Shown here piece after piece: positions 1-6,390 of a stretch of 6,681 nucleotides of DNA (positions are counted from its first letter, which is position 1; the number at the start of each line of letters is the position of its first letter). The notes beneath the pieces were generated by a model. That model saw only the letters and a list, made by a program, of their open reading frames with translations. It was not told where the DNA came from and did not search any database. The DNA is from a bacterium. GTDB taxonomy: Bacteria > Patescibacteriota > Microgenomatia > Levybacterales > UBA12049. The stretch is from assembly GCA_021852095.1 (NCBI GenBank), contig JAJZOC010000052.1:1-6681 (forward strand), in the 5' to 3' direction. The position numbers and the translations under genes were made by a program.

Positions 1-6
1 GAAACA

Positions 7-46
7 ATGAAACAATTTGTAAAAAAAACACAAAGTATTCTTACTT
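7..46 (+). other. Displaced N-terminus of the glycosyltransferase, with an A8 tract
   Basis: An ATG at 7 opens a frame that reads MKQFVKK and then runs off into a short peptide ending at a TAA near 88. Positions 21-28 are eight consecutive A's. With seven A's the ATG at 7 would join the downstream frame and give MKQFVKKHKVFLL followed by the LIALTLIG of the glycosyltransferase, which is a textbook basic N-terminus leading into a first membrane helix. Without it, the frame downstream has only a TTG at 47, with no visible ribosome binding site, and that start cuts the first helix in half. The shift is seen directly in the sequence. Whether it is an assembly or sequencing error, a true mutation, or a slippage or phase-variation site cannot be decided here. 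Confidence 0.75.
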
Positions 47-1654
47 TTGATAGCACTTACTTTAATCGGCGCTTTTTTCCGCTTTTATAATCTTAATTGG
101 GACAAAGGTTTCATTTTTCACCCGGATGAAGAAAATATTGCCAACTCGGTTTCTCAAATTAAGCTTTTTAGCCAACTTAATCCCCATTTTTTTGCTTATG
201 GAGGATTTTCAATTTATTTATATAAGATTTTCGCAGTTTTCATTTCTTTTTTAACAGGAAATAATAGTTGGCAATATAGTCTTTCAAAAATAATTTTAAT
301 CGGCAGATACTTCTCGGCGTTTTTTTCAACCCTAACAATCATTTTTATATATGCGCTTTCCGCAAAATTATTTAGTAGGCGCGTTGGTTTACTTGCCGCG
401 TTTTTGTCGGCATTTACCGTGGGCTTTATTCAGCAAGCGCATTTCGCCACAACAGAGAGTCTATTGATAATGCTATCTGTTCTGTTGTGTTTTCTTTCAT
501 TGCGGCTTTTGGAAACTTCTGCATTAAAATACTATATTTACTGCGCAGTTATTTTGGGAATATCCATCGCAGTAAAAATTACAGGTCTTTCTTTTGCTGT
601 TTTTCCATTCCTTGCCCATTTTTTATCTTTAAGATTAGGTCACAAAAATATTTTAAAGAGAGCAAACTATTTATTAATATTCATTGTTTTAACAGTAATA
701 GTTTCTATATTTTTTTCTCCGTTTAGTATCTTAGACTGGAGAGATTTTATTGCATCACTTAAATACGAATCATCGGTTGCTACAGGGCTGATTAAAGTTT
801 TTTATACACTGCAGTTTAAAGGTACAGATATTTATCTGTTTCAATTAAAAAATTTTTTCTGGCAGATGGGCATATTTTCGATTGTCGGCATTATCGGATT
901 TATTTATTTAGTTTATAAAGCAATTATATTTAGGAATAAGCGATATTCTTTGTTCTTATCTTTTCCTCTCATATATTTTTTGTATGTGGGGTCATGGTAC
1001 GCAAAATTCATCCGTTATATGGTGCCTGTTATACCATTTTTAATTATAACAGGAGTTTATATTTTGGACTTATTCTATAGAAGAAATAAAAAAGTTGGTT
1101 TATTTTTGATAATACTTATTTGTACATTAACATTATTTTGGGCAATGGCTTTCTTTTCAATTTACCAAAGACCTCAAACCAGAATAGAAGCTTCAAAATG
1201 GATATATAAAAATATTAAACCGGGAGCGCGGATTCTAACTGAGAAATGGGACTATATACTGCCAATTTCTCTTGGGAATGCTGTCCCTGCTATATATAAT
1301 AATACTGCGTTTGACATGTACTCTCTGCAAGACAAACAGAAAGATAAAATGTTCGCAGAACAATTATCAAAAACGGATTATATAGTTTTATCCAGCCGCC
1401 GCGTCTACAAAACCCTTATGCGCCTTACAAAAGATTATCCATTTGCAAGCAGGTATTATAATATACTTTTTGCAGGAGATTTAGGTTTTAAGGAAGTTTC
1501 AGAATTTTCTTCCTATCCGTCTCTTTTTGGCATAACAATAAATGACGACGGGAGTGAGGAAACGTTTCAGGTTTTTGATCATCCCAAAGTAATTATTTTT
1601 AAAAATGAAAAGCACTTTTCGCAACACAAAATCAATAAAATTCTTAATATCTAA
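47..1654 (+). CDS. GT39-like (PMT_2 type) membrane glycosyltransferase, GT-C fold
   Basis: Likely transfers a sugar from a polyprenyl-phosphate donor to a surface acceptor on the outer face of the membrane. Numbering from the TTG at 47 (535 aa), the first outer loop has HPDEE at 25-29, the acidic motif typical of GT-C enzymes. AHFATTESLL at 131-140 matches the HFA..E segment after the third or fourth helix of the family. About 10-12 hydrophobic segments run to residue 371, with RYMVPVIPFL at 323-332 resembling the family's RY..P..P motif. Residues 372-535 are a non-membrane C-terminal domain beginning EASKWIYKNIKPGARIL and ending with a conserved-looking YPSLFGI...FQVFDHPKVIIF block. The true start is probably the ATG at 7, reached only if one A of the A8 tract is removed, which would make 548 aa. 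Donor and acceptor are unknown. The family call is strong; the specific reaction is inference. Confidence 0.85.
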   Translation: MIALTLIGAFFRFYNLNWDKGFIFHPDEENIANSVSQIKLFSQLNPHFFAYGGFSIYLYKIFAVFISFLTGNNSWQYSLSKIILIGRYFSAFFSTLTIIFIYALSAKLFSRRVGLLAAFLSAFTVGFIQQAHFATTESLLIMLSVLLCFLSLRLLETSALKYYIYCAVILGISIAVKITGLSFAVFPFLAHFLSLRLGHKNILKRANYLLIFIVLTVIVSIFFSPFSILDWRDFIASLKYESSVATGLIKVFYTLQFKGTDIYLFQLKNFFWQMGIFSIVGIIGFIYLVYKAIIFRNKRYSLFLSFPLIYFLYVGSWYAKFIRYMVPVIPFLIITGVYILDLFYRRNKKVGLFLIILICTLTLFWAMAFFSIYQRPQTRIEASKWIYKNIKPGARILTEKWDYILPISLGNAVPAIYNNTAFDMYSLQDKQKDKMFAEQLSKTDYIVLSSRRVYKTLMRLTKDYPFASRYYNILFAGDLGFKEVSEFSSYPSLFGITINDDGSEETFQVFDHPKVIIFKNEKHFSQHKINKILNI

Positions 1655-1677
1655 AACTCTGAGAACTAAAGTTAAAT

Positions 1678-1706
1678 TTGCGTTTATCGATATTTTTTGT
1701 TAGAAT
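1678..1706 (+). promoter_or_regulatory. Predicted extended -10 promoter for the Ig-like protein gene
   Basis: TTGCGT at 1678-1683, a 17-nt spacer, then TAGAAT at 1701-1706 preceded by TGT, which is an extended -10. The chosen ATG at 1717 lies 10 nt past the -10, so transcription would start about 4 nt before the start codon. The spacing is ideal for sigma-70, but the call is based on pattern alone. Confidence 0.55.
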
Positions 1707-1716
1707 ACCAACACAA

Positions 1717-2724
1717 ATGCTGAAACTTAAATCAATTATTCCTGCCGTTCTTGGCGGATTTTTCTTATTCTTGCTTTTCAGCACCCAAGCTTTAGCCGGC
1801 GGCGGACCTGTTTCATTTACAGTAGATCCCAATACATCTTTAAATCCCGGTGAAGAGTATGTTGTACATGCACAAGTTTATGCTAATGGACCATATCCTA
1901 CCTACTGCAAGAATTGCTCTATCCATTTAGAACTGAAATTCCCTCAAGATGGTGACTATATTGCTCAAAGCAGTGACAGAACCGACAATAACGGAACTGT
2001 GTATGCCAAAGTTATATCGAGAGTGCCAGGAGAAAGAGTGATCTTGGCAACAGGTATAGAAACCCCTGACGGCGTTTCGATTACTTCCAATTCATACGCA
2101 GTATTAAATTACACAGGAACATCTGCGTGGGTTTCCCCGCAACCTACTAATACAGCGGTGTCTTCTGCTCCCGAGATGGTTTATCCCGTAGACGGTCAAA
2201 CACTTGATTTAGAAGGGGCATATATGTTTAAAGTCAAGCCCATAGCAGGCGCTACGGGTTATTTGTTTGGTCTTTTTCAAGATGGAGTAATGACTTATGA
2301 AAATTATAGAGACACAGGAACTTTAAGTGCAAATGGTGAATTTGCCTTATGGCCAGATAACCCAGCACATGCTAAGTTCCATACAGGCGCGGTTACCGTA
2401 ATGGTACGCGCGCTTGTTAATAATCAATGGACAGATGCTCGACAAATCACTATTTATTTAGAACCTCGAAATGGTCCTGTTACTGTACCAGCTGGTCAAG
2501 CATCTTCAATTTTGCCAGCTGTTATGCCGGTTTTGCCGACTATTGAACCTCAAACTAAAATTGTAGTAGTTACCGATGCTTCAGCGAGCGCCGCCTTGCA
2601 AAAGAAAATAAACAATCTCCAGAAAGAAGTAAATAAAACAAAGCAGAAACAAGCGGAAACTGAATCAAAGCTAAATTTAATTATTTCGTGGTTAAAGTCA
2701 TTCTTCCACTCTTTTAAACTATAG
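1717..2724 (+). CDS. Secreted Ig-like protein with C-terminal coiled coil
   Basis: Not recognised as a named family. I chose the ATG at 1717 (335 aa) over the TTG at 1678: it puts a basic MLKLK directly before a hydrophobic stretch (7-21) and a signal-peptidase site after STQALA at about 27, while the TTG lies in the predicted -35 box. Residues 30-133 look like an invasin/Big_1-type Ig domain, with DNNGTVYAKVISRVPGERVI at 90-109 resembling that domain's second half. This domain carries a CKNC pair at 64-67. Residues 152-250 look like a second beta-sandwich of fibronectin III type (GATGYLFGLFQDG at 178-190, VRALVNNQW at 230-238). A Pro/Val-rich linker (251-286) leads to a charged coiled coil (about 291-320) and an amphipathic tail, LIISWLKSFFHSFKL. 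It lies between two GT-C membrane enzymes, so it may be an exported surface protein acting with, or glycosylated by, them (inference). Confidence 0.85.
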   Translation: MLKLKSIIPAVLGGFFLFLLFSTQALAGGGPVSFTVDPNTSLNPGEEYVVHAQVYANGPYPTYCKNCSIHLELKFPQDGDYIAQSSDRTDNNGTVYAKVISRVPGERVILATGIETPDGVSITSNSYAVLNYTGTSAWVSPQPTNTAVSSAPEMVYPVDGQTLDLEGAYMFKVKPIAGATGYLFGLFQDGVMTYENYRDTGTLSANGEFALWPDNPAHAKFHTGAVTVMVRALVNNQWTDARQITIYLEPRNGPVTVPAGQASSILPAVMPVLPTIEPQTKIVVVTDASASAALQKKINNLQKEVNKTKQKQAETESKLNLIISWLKSFFHSFKL

Positions 2725-2727
2725 TTC

Positions 2728-2757
2728 TTGTTTACTTACGCTGATAAATCTTATACG
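2728..2757 (+). promoter_or_regulatory. Possible weak promoter for the DUF2298 gene
   Basis: TTGTTT at 2728-2733, an 18-nt spacer, and TATACG at 2752-2757. The ATG at 2772 would lie about 8 nt after the expected transcription start. TATTTT at 2759-2764 is an alternative -10 with a poor -35. No Shine-Dalgarno sequence precedes the ATG. Read-through from the upstream gene, 47 nt away, is equally possible. Confidence 0.3.
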
Positions 2758-2771
2758 CTATTTTGTAGACA

Positions 2772-5129
2772 ATGATGCCTATAAACGATTTATTAATTGT
2801 AGCAAGGTGGGAATTGATACTTTTTGTTATCGGCATTTTGTTTTTGCCTTTAACTTTTAAGCTATTTCCTATTTTTTTTGACAAGGGATATATTTTTGCG
2901 AAGATCTTGGGAATTGCAATTATCAGTTATGTGATTTTTGTCCTCGGAATAACGCATCTCCTCCCCTTTACGGGAACAACAATATTTTTAGTTGTGGGAT
3001 TTTTTGCTGTAATAAATACTCTAATTCTAAAAAAATATTGGAAATCAATAATCGGACAATGTAACAACTGGACAATTATCGTTTCTTTTTTTGAAGAGTT
3101 ATTATTTTTTCTAGTGTTACTATTTTGGTCATATGTTAGAGCACATCAGCCAGATATCCACGGGCTTGAGAAATTTATGGATTTTGGATTTTTAAATTCA
3201 ATTCTCCGAAGCACTTATTTTCCTCCGAGAGACATATGGTTTACCCCCTTACCCATAAATTATTATTATTTTGGACATTTAACAACAGCTGTTTTAACAA
3301 AGATTTCCAATATTCCGTCTTTTATAACTTATAATCTTATGATTGCCACCCTTGCTGCATTTGCCTTTACAGAGGCTTTCTCTATAGGAATTAATTTATG
3401 GCTTTTACTGCTCGGAAGTAAAAAGATTGATGAAGTTTTCTACAGACAAGGAATTTTATGCGGTCTTTTGACAGGTTTTTTGGTTTCGTTCGGAGGCAAC
3501 ATTCATACTATATATTCTTTATTTTCAGGTTATTCAGCTGCTAATCCTGTGCCTTTTTGGCAAATGCCGTTTGCCCCTTCAAGCTTTCCAAATGCCTATT
3601 GGTACCCTGACGCTACCCGTTTTATTTATCATACAATTCATGAATTTCCTATTTATTCTTTTGTTGTTTCGGATCTTCACGGCCACGTCTTAGACATTCC
3701 TTTTGTCTTGTTAACCATAGCAGTGTTGATGTCAATAATTTTCAATTTTAATCTGCCAGCTGGCGGACAAGTTAAAAATTTTAAAAATAAAAATTCATTA
3801 AAAATTAATCCATTCGGCAAGCTCAGGATTAATGCTGAGCGGAGTCGAAGCATTAAAAATTTAAAATTTAAAATTCCGCTAATAAGTTTCTTATTAGCGG
3901 TAATGTATATGACAAATGCGTGGGACGGAGCGATTTATTTTGTTTTAGTTGCACTTATTTTTGTTTACTTAGAATTTATCAGAATTAAAAAAAACAAAAT
4001 AGATAATACTACCAATAATCCAATACTACAAATACTGCCAATCAATAAAAAAATGCATAATTTCAAATATTTTTTATTAGATAATTGGATTATTGATTTG
4101 TTTATTGGGTTATTTGTTTATTTGCTTATTATTGGTGTAGGCTTTTTTCTTTTCTCTCTTCCATTTAATCTTTACTTCAAACCTTTTGTTTCCGGTATCG
4201 GCATTATTTGTGCTCCTTCTTTTTTAACTAATATAGGCAAAATAGGGCCTATTTTATTTGAGAAGAACTATTGTGAAAGATCGCCTCTTTGGCAACTTTT
4301 TATTCTATATGGATTTTTTTATTTTTGGGTAATCGGTTTTTTAATTTCTATTCGCAAAACAATAAAACAATTTAACAATTTAACAATTACCGACATTTTC
4401 GTTCTTATTCTAATTGCTCTGTCTACTTTTCTTATTATCCTTCCGGAATTAATTTATTTAAAAGATATCTACACAGACTATTTTAGAGCGAACACGATGT
4501 TCAAGCTTGTTTATCAGGCATTCATAATGCTCTCTATTTCTTCGGGCTATATCATCGTGAGATTAATATCGAATATTAAACGCCGTGCATTAAATATTGT
4601 TAGGTTTTTATTTTTGATTTTCGCATTTTGTCTTTTGGTTTTAGTTTTTATCTATCCTTATTTTGCTATTAATTCCTACTACGGCAATCTTAAAACCTAT
4701 CATGGTTTAGACGGGATATCCTATCTTAAAGAGTTATATCCAACGGATTACAAAGCGATACAATGGTTAAACGCGCATGTTAAAGGTCAGCCTGTAATAC
4801 TGGAAGCGCAAGGAGATTCATACACAGATTACGCCAGGGTTTCGGCTAATACCGGACTCCCTACAGTTCTTGGCTGGACTGTGCATGAATGGCTATGGAG
4901 AGGAACATATGCTGTTCCGGCGGCAAGAATACCAGACGTAGAAATTTTATATGAATCACCGAATCTAGAGATAACAAGAGCTCTTATTAGGAAATATAAC
5001 ATAAGATACGTTTTTATAGGAGATCTCGAACGGCAAAAATATCCAAATCTAAACATTAATAAATTTAATCAATTAGGTAAAATAGTTTTTCAAATGGGCA
5101 AAACAAAAATCTACAAAATTTCCTTCTAA
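2772..5129 (+). CDS. DUF2298 (Chlor_Arch_YYY family) polytopic membrane protein
   Basis: A 785-aa protein of the DUF2298 family, seen mainly in Chloroflexi, archaea and CPR bacteria. It has a GT-C-like design, and a glycosyltransferase role is suspected rather than shown. Diagnostic blocks: HGLEKFMDFGFLNSILRS at 130-147; PINYYYFGHL at 161-170, the YYY signature; EFPIYSFVVSDLHGHVLDIP at 291-310; MTNAWDG at 380-386; ELIYLKDIY at 559-567; DYFRANTMFKLVYQAF at 569-584. About 13-14 membrane segments run to residue 632. The C-terminal non-membrane domain (633-785) includes AIQWLNAHVKGQPVILEAQ and LGWTVHEWLWRG. Three hydrophilic loops (about 326-366, 404-432, 527-540) are encoded by palindromes or short tandem repeats and look like recent insertions that kept the frame. 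Two ATG codons stand in tandem at 2772 and 2775. The gene converges with alkD, 34 nt away. The family call is firm; the function is inference. Confidence 0.92.
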   Translation: MMPINDLLIVARWELILFVIGILFLPLTFKLFPIFFDKGYIFAKILGIAIISYVIFVLGITHLLPFTGTTIFLVVGFFAVINTLILKKYWKSIIGQCNNWTIIVSFFEELLFFLVLLFWSYVRAHQPDIHGLEKFMDFGFLNSILRSTYFPPRDIWFTPLPINYYYFGHLTTAVLTKISNIPSFITYNLMIATLAAFAFTEAFSIGINLWLLLLGSKKIDEVFYRQGILCGLLTGFLVSFGGNIHTIYSLFSGYSAANPVPFWQMPFAPSSFPNAYWYPDATRFIYHTIHEFPIYSFVVSDLHGHVLDIPFVLLTIAVLMSIIFNFNLPAGGQVKNFKNKNSLKINPFGKLRINAERSRSIKNLKFKIPLISFLLAVMYMTNAWDGAIYFVLVALIFVYLEFIRIKKNKIDNTTNNPILQILPINKKMHNFKYFLLDNWIIDLFIGLFVYLLIIGVGFFLFSLPFNLYFKPFVSGIGIICAPSFLTNIGKIGPILFEKNYCERSPLWQLFILYGFFYFWVIGFLISIRKTIKQFNNLTITDIFVLILIALSTFLIILPELIYLKDIYTDYFRANTMFKLVYQAFIMLSISSGYIIVRLISNIKRRALNIVRFLFLIFAFCLLVLVFIYPYFAINSYYGNLKTYHGLDGISYLKELYPTDYKAIQWLNAHVKGQPVILEAQGDSYTDYARVSANTGLPTVLGWTVHEWLWRGTYAVPAARIPDVEILYESPNLEITRALIRKYNIRYVFIGDLERQKYPNLNINKFNQLGKIVFQMGKTKIYKISF
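3752..3767. repeat. 16-nt near-perfect palindrome within the DUF2298 gene
   Basis: TCTGCCAGCTGGCGGA, with a perfect 10-nt core GCCAGCTGGC at 3755-3764 and one imperfect pair outside it. It encodes part of NLPAGGQ at 327-333 of the host protein, just after a membrane helix. It is GC-rich against an AT-rich background, as expected for an inserted mini-repeat. Confidence 0.6.
3796..3861. repeat. Palindromic mini-element with flanking 11-nt direct repeats, in frame
   Basis: The core runs from TTCG (3813-3816) through GCTCAG (3821-3826), an 8-nt loop, CTGAGC (3835-3840), to CGAA (3846-3849). The two arms are imperfect inverted copies, TTCGGCAAGCTCAG against TTCGACTCCGCTCAG. CATTAAAAATT occurs on both sides, at 3796-3806 and 3851-3861, like a target duplication or a fragment of a longer repeat. 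It is translated as PFGKLRINAERSRSIK (347-362). Similar TTCGAC..GCTCAG palindromes are, to my memory, widespread dispersed repeats in environmental bacterial genomes; this was not checked. Confidence 0.65.
3856..3875. repeat. AAAATTT tandem repeat (about 3 units)
   Basis: AAAATTT at 3856-3862 and 3863-3869, then a partial AAAATT at 3870-3875. It encodes part of KNLKFKI, residues 362-368. The 7-nt unit is not a multiple of three, so gain or loss of one unit would break the reading frame. Confidence 0.6.
3876..3900. repeat. Perfect 11-bp stem, 3-nt loop hairpin inside the coding region
   Basis: CCGCTAATAAG at 3876-3886, loop TTT, then the exact reverse complement CTTATTAGCGG at 3890-3900. It encodes PLISFLLAV (369-377), the start of the conserved helix before MTNAWDG, so it lies in native protein sequence rather than in the loop insertion. 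No U-tract follows, so it does not look like an intrinsic terminator. Confidence 0.75.
4013..4095. repeat. 12-bp inverted repeat spanning a hydrophilic loop segment
   Basis: CAATAATCCAAT at 4013-4024 and its exact reverse complement ATTGGATTATTG at 4084-4095, 59 nt apart. Between them lies the low-complexity loop region around ILQILPINKK of the DUF2298 protein. In AT-rich DNA such a pair may arise by chance. Confidence 0.4.
4366..4389. repeat. 8-bp tandem repeat AACAATTT, three units
   Basis: AACAATTT at 4366-4373 and 4374-4381, then AACAATTA at 4382-4389. It encodes KQFNNLTIT (532-540), a hydrophilic loop between two membrane helices. The 8-nt unit does not preserve frame singly, so copy number is constrained or could act as a frame switch. 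Confidence 0.65.
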
Positions 5130-5134
5130 TGCAT

Positions 5135-5154
5135 TGTTTTAGTGATTTAAAACA
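5135..5154 (-). repeat. Copy 1 of the 20-nt boundary motif
   Basis: On the minus strand it reads TGTTTTAAATCACTAAAACA, with 7-bp inverted arms TGTTTTA/TAAAACA. It fills most of the 34-nt gap between the convergent stops of the DUF2298 gene (5 nt away) and alkD (9 nt away). The AT-only stem lacks a clear U-tract, so it could be a weak bidirectional terminator, but its two relatives elsewhere suggest a protein-binding or repeat element. Confidence 0.7.
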
Positions 5155-5163
5155 TGAAAACAT

Positions 5164-5865
5164 TTATTTTTCTGCGGTTAATTTATTTCCCGTTTCTCTA
5201 ACAGCGATTCTAGAAATCTGCAATAGATTTTTATTTAGATAGGTCTTTACTTCGTTTTTATGATGCTCGATAAGATGTCTTAGTAACCAGGACAAAGCTT
5301 TTGTTATTAATATATTTTTCTCAAACTTTAGTTTATCTATTGTTTCAAAAGAGAGATTTGCAAGTTCTTTGTTGTCTGATTGCAATACAGGAAACGTTAA
5401 CAAAACCAAACTTGCCCTTTTATGAGACATATTTTGATTTTTATACAGACGTCTTATCAATTTATGCCATTCATCTTTTTTTGCCGATATGTCTTTGTAT
5501 GAGAAAACCGACTGACATAAAGAATCAATTTCCTCCCAACCTTGCAAAGTTTCTAACCAAGATTCCAGCAAAATGGGGTTAATATCTTTTCTAAGATTCG
5601 GCATATACTGCAAAATTTGTCCTGCAATCTTTCGTTCTTCAAGCGATTGTCCTTTATATAAAGAGTCAAGAAGATTCAACAAGTTAGTCAAATTAATATT
5701 TTTATTTGTTTCTGTCCATGTTTGTGCTATTTTCCTTTGTTGGGGGACAGACAAACCCCAGATGGGATGGGGACTACCTGAATAATTGTTTTCCTTAAAA
5801 ATTGGTTTATCTCTGTTGCTGATTTTTTTTATTTCCGTTAACAATGTTTTGTGGTGTCTGTTCAT
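5164..5865 (-). CDS. alkD: AlkD-like DNA alkylation repair glycosylase
   Basis: Expected to excise alkylated bases such as 3-methyladenine and 7-methylguanine from DNA in the cytoplasm, leaving an abasic site for base-excision repair. The 233-aa length fits AlkD, an all-helical ALK (HEAT-like) repeat protein. Residues at the positions known from Bacillus cereus AlkD are visible: W110 and D114 in GWEEIDSLC (compare W109, D113), R150 in SHKRASLVLL (compare R148), W193 in KALSWLLRHL (compare W187), and a C-terminal AVRETGNK. The residue matches are from memory and not aligned. The start ATG is the first in frame, and no Shine-Dalgarno sequence precedes it. It lies 66 nt downstream of the YerC-like gene on the same strand and may be transcribed with it. 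It converges with the DUF2298 gene. Confidence 0.9.
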   Translation of the reverse strand: MNRHHKTLLTEIKKISNRDKPIFKENNYSGSPHPIWGLSVPQQRKIAQTWTETNKNINLTNLLNLLDSLYKGQSLEERKIAGQILQYMPNLRKDINPILLESWLETLQGWEEIDSLCQSVFSYKDISAKKDEWHKLIRRLYKNQNMSHKRASLVLLTFPVLQSDNKELANLSFETIDKLKFEKNILITKALSWLLRHLIEHHKNEVKTYLNKNLLQISRIAVRETGNKLTAEK

Positions 5866-5871
5866 TTTGCA

Positions 5872-5877
5872 AATGTA
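5872..5877 (-). promoter_or_regulatory. Possible -10 box immediately before alkD
   Basis: TACATT on the minus strand ends 6 nt before the alkD ATG, the same distance as the better promoter before the YerC-like gene. No acceptable -35 is present at 17 nt, so alkD may instead depend on the upstream gene's promoter. Confidence 0.25.
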
Positions 5878-5900
5878 GAACTGTTTATTTTTTATCTTCT

Positions 5901-5920
5901 TGTTTAAATGATTTAAAACA
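5901..5920 (-). repeat. Copy 2 of the 20-nt boundary motif
   Basis: On the minus strand it reads TGTTTTAAATCATTTAAACA, two changes from copy 1. It lies 11 nt past the stop of the YerC-like gene and about 35 nt before the alkD start, so it could act on alkD expression or separate the two genes. Confidence 0.75.
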
Positions 5921-5931
5921 CGATATCAACA

Positions 5932-6384
5932 TTAGAAGGCTTTGTGTCTTTTATTTTTTGAGTTTTTCACTTCGTTATGAAGATATCTCCATGCGCCGCC
6001 GCCTTTAGAAGATTTTGCAGGAATAGAAAGCAATTTGTCCGCCATATTTTCAAAAAAATCTTCCAGTTTTTCCTCTTTGGCTATTCCCCCAAGTATTTTT
6101 TTATATCCGTCTTTGCCATAATTAAGACACAAGCTAACTTTTCTAATAGTTGCAAGACTTACCCTTAGGAGATCTCTTATTTCTCTATACTGGTAATTCT
6201 TCATTAGGAGAAAAGCTATGGCGAGTCTTTTGGCTAACATTATTTTCTCTTCGGGAGAAAATAAATCATCCGCAAGATCTTCTGCGTCTTTGTCATTTTT
6301 GACCTTGATTAAAGATTTTATAAAGACTTCAAAAATTCTATCAGCGATATTTTTAGATATTGGATATTTTGAAACTTGCGTCAT
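5932..6384 (-). CDS. yerC: YerC/YecD-type TrpR-family DNA-binding protein
   Basis: A predicted cytoplasmic transcription regulator of the Trp repressor superfamily, YerC/YecD branch. Residues about 12-95 form the TrpR-like helical domain: FSPEEKIMLAKRLAIAFLL at 42-60, then a helix-turn-helix YREIRDLLRVSLATIRKVS at 66-84 (compare TrpR and YerC, ending ATI.R...) and CLNYGKDGYKKIL at 86-98, which matches the YerC CLNYG.D.Y signature. YerC proteins are usually about 100 aa; this one is 150 aa, with an added tail (about 100-150) holding a helix and a GGGAWRYLHNEVK block, then a very basic end. No tryptophan genes are visible, so the ligand and target are unknown. The 20-nt motif overlaps its promoter, suggesting autoregulation (inference). 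The ATG is preceded directly by AAGGT, too close to be a normal ribosome binding site. Confidence 0.88.
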   Translation of the reverse strand: MTQVSKYPISKNIADRIFEVFIKSLIKVKNDKDAEDLADDLFSPEEKIMLAKRLAIAFLLMKNYQYREIRDLLRVSLATIRKVSLCLNYGKDGYKKILGGIAKEEKLEDFFENMADKLLSIPAKSSKGGGAWRYLHNEVKNSKNKRHKAF

Positions 6385-6390
6385 ACCTTA

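Noticed and set aside
1678..1716. TTG start at 1678 for the Ig-like protein
   Set aside because: It adds 13 residues before a well-formed signal peptide and lies within the predicted -35 box; the ATG at 1717 is better.
4829..5056. Minus-strand open frame over the end of the DUF2298 gene
   Set aside because: It is a shadow of a strongly conserved coding region, with no independent support.
2772..5129. Alternative genetic code (UGA as glycine) as in some CPR groups
   Set aside because: All genes have full family length with no internal TGA, so the standard code fits.
5135..5154. Intrinsic terminator between the convergent genes
   Set aside because: The stem is almost wholly A-T and lacks a following U-run; two near-identical copies at non-terminator positions fit a repeated motif better.
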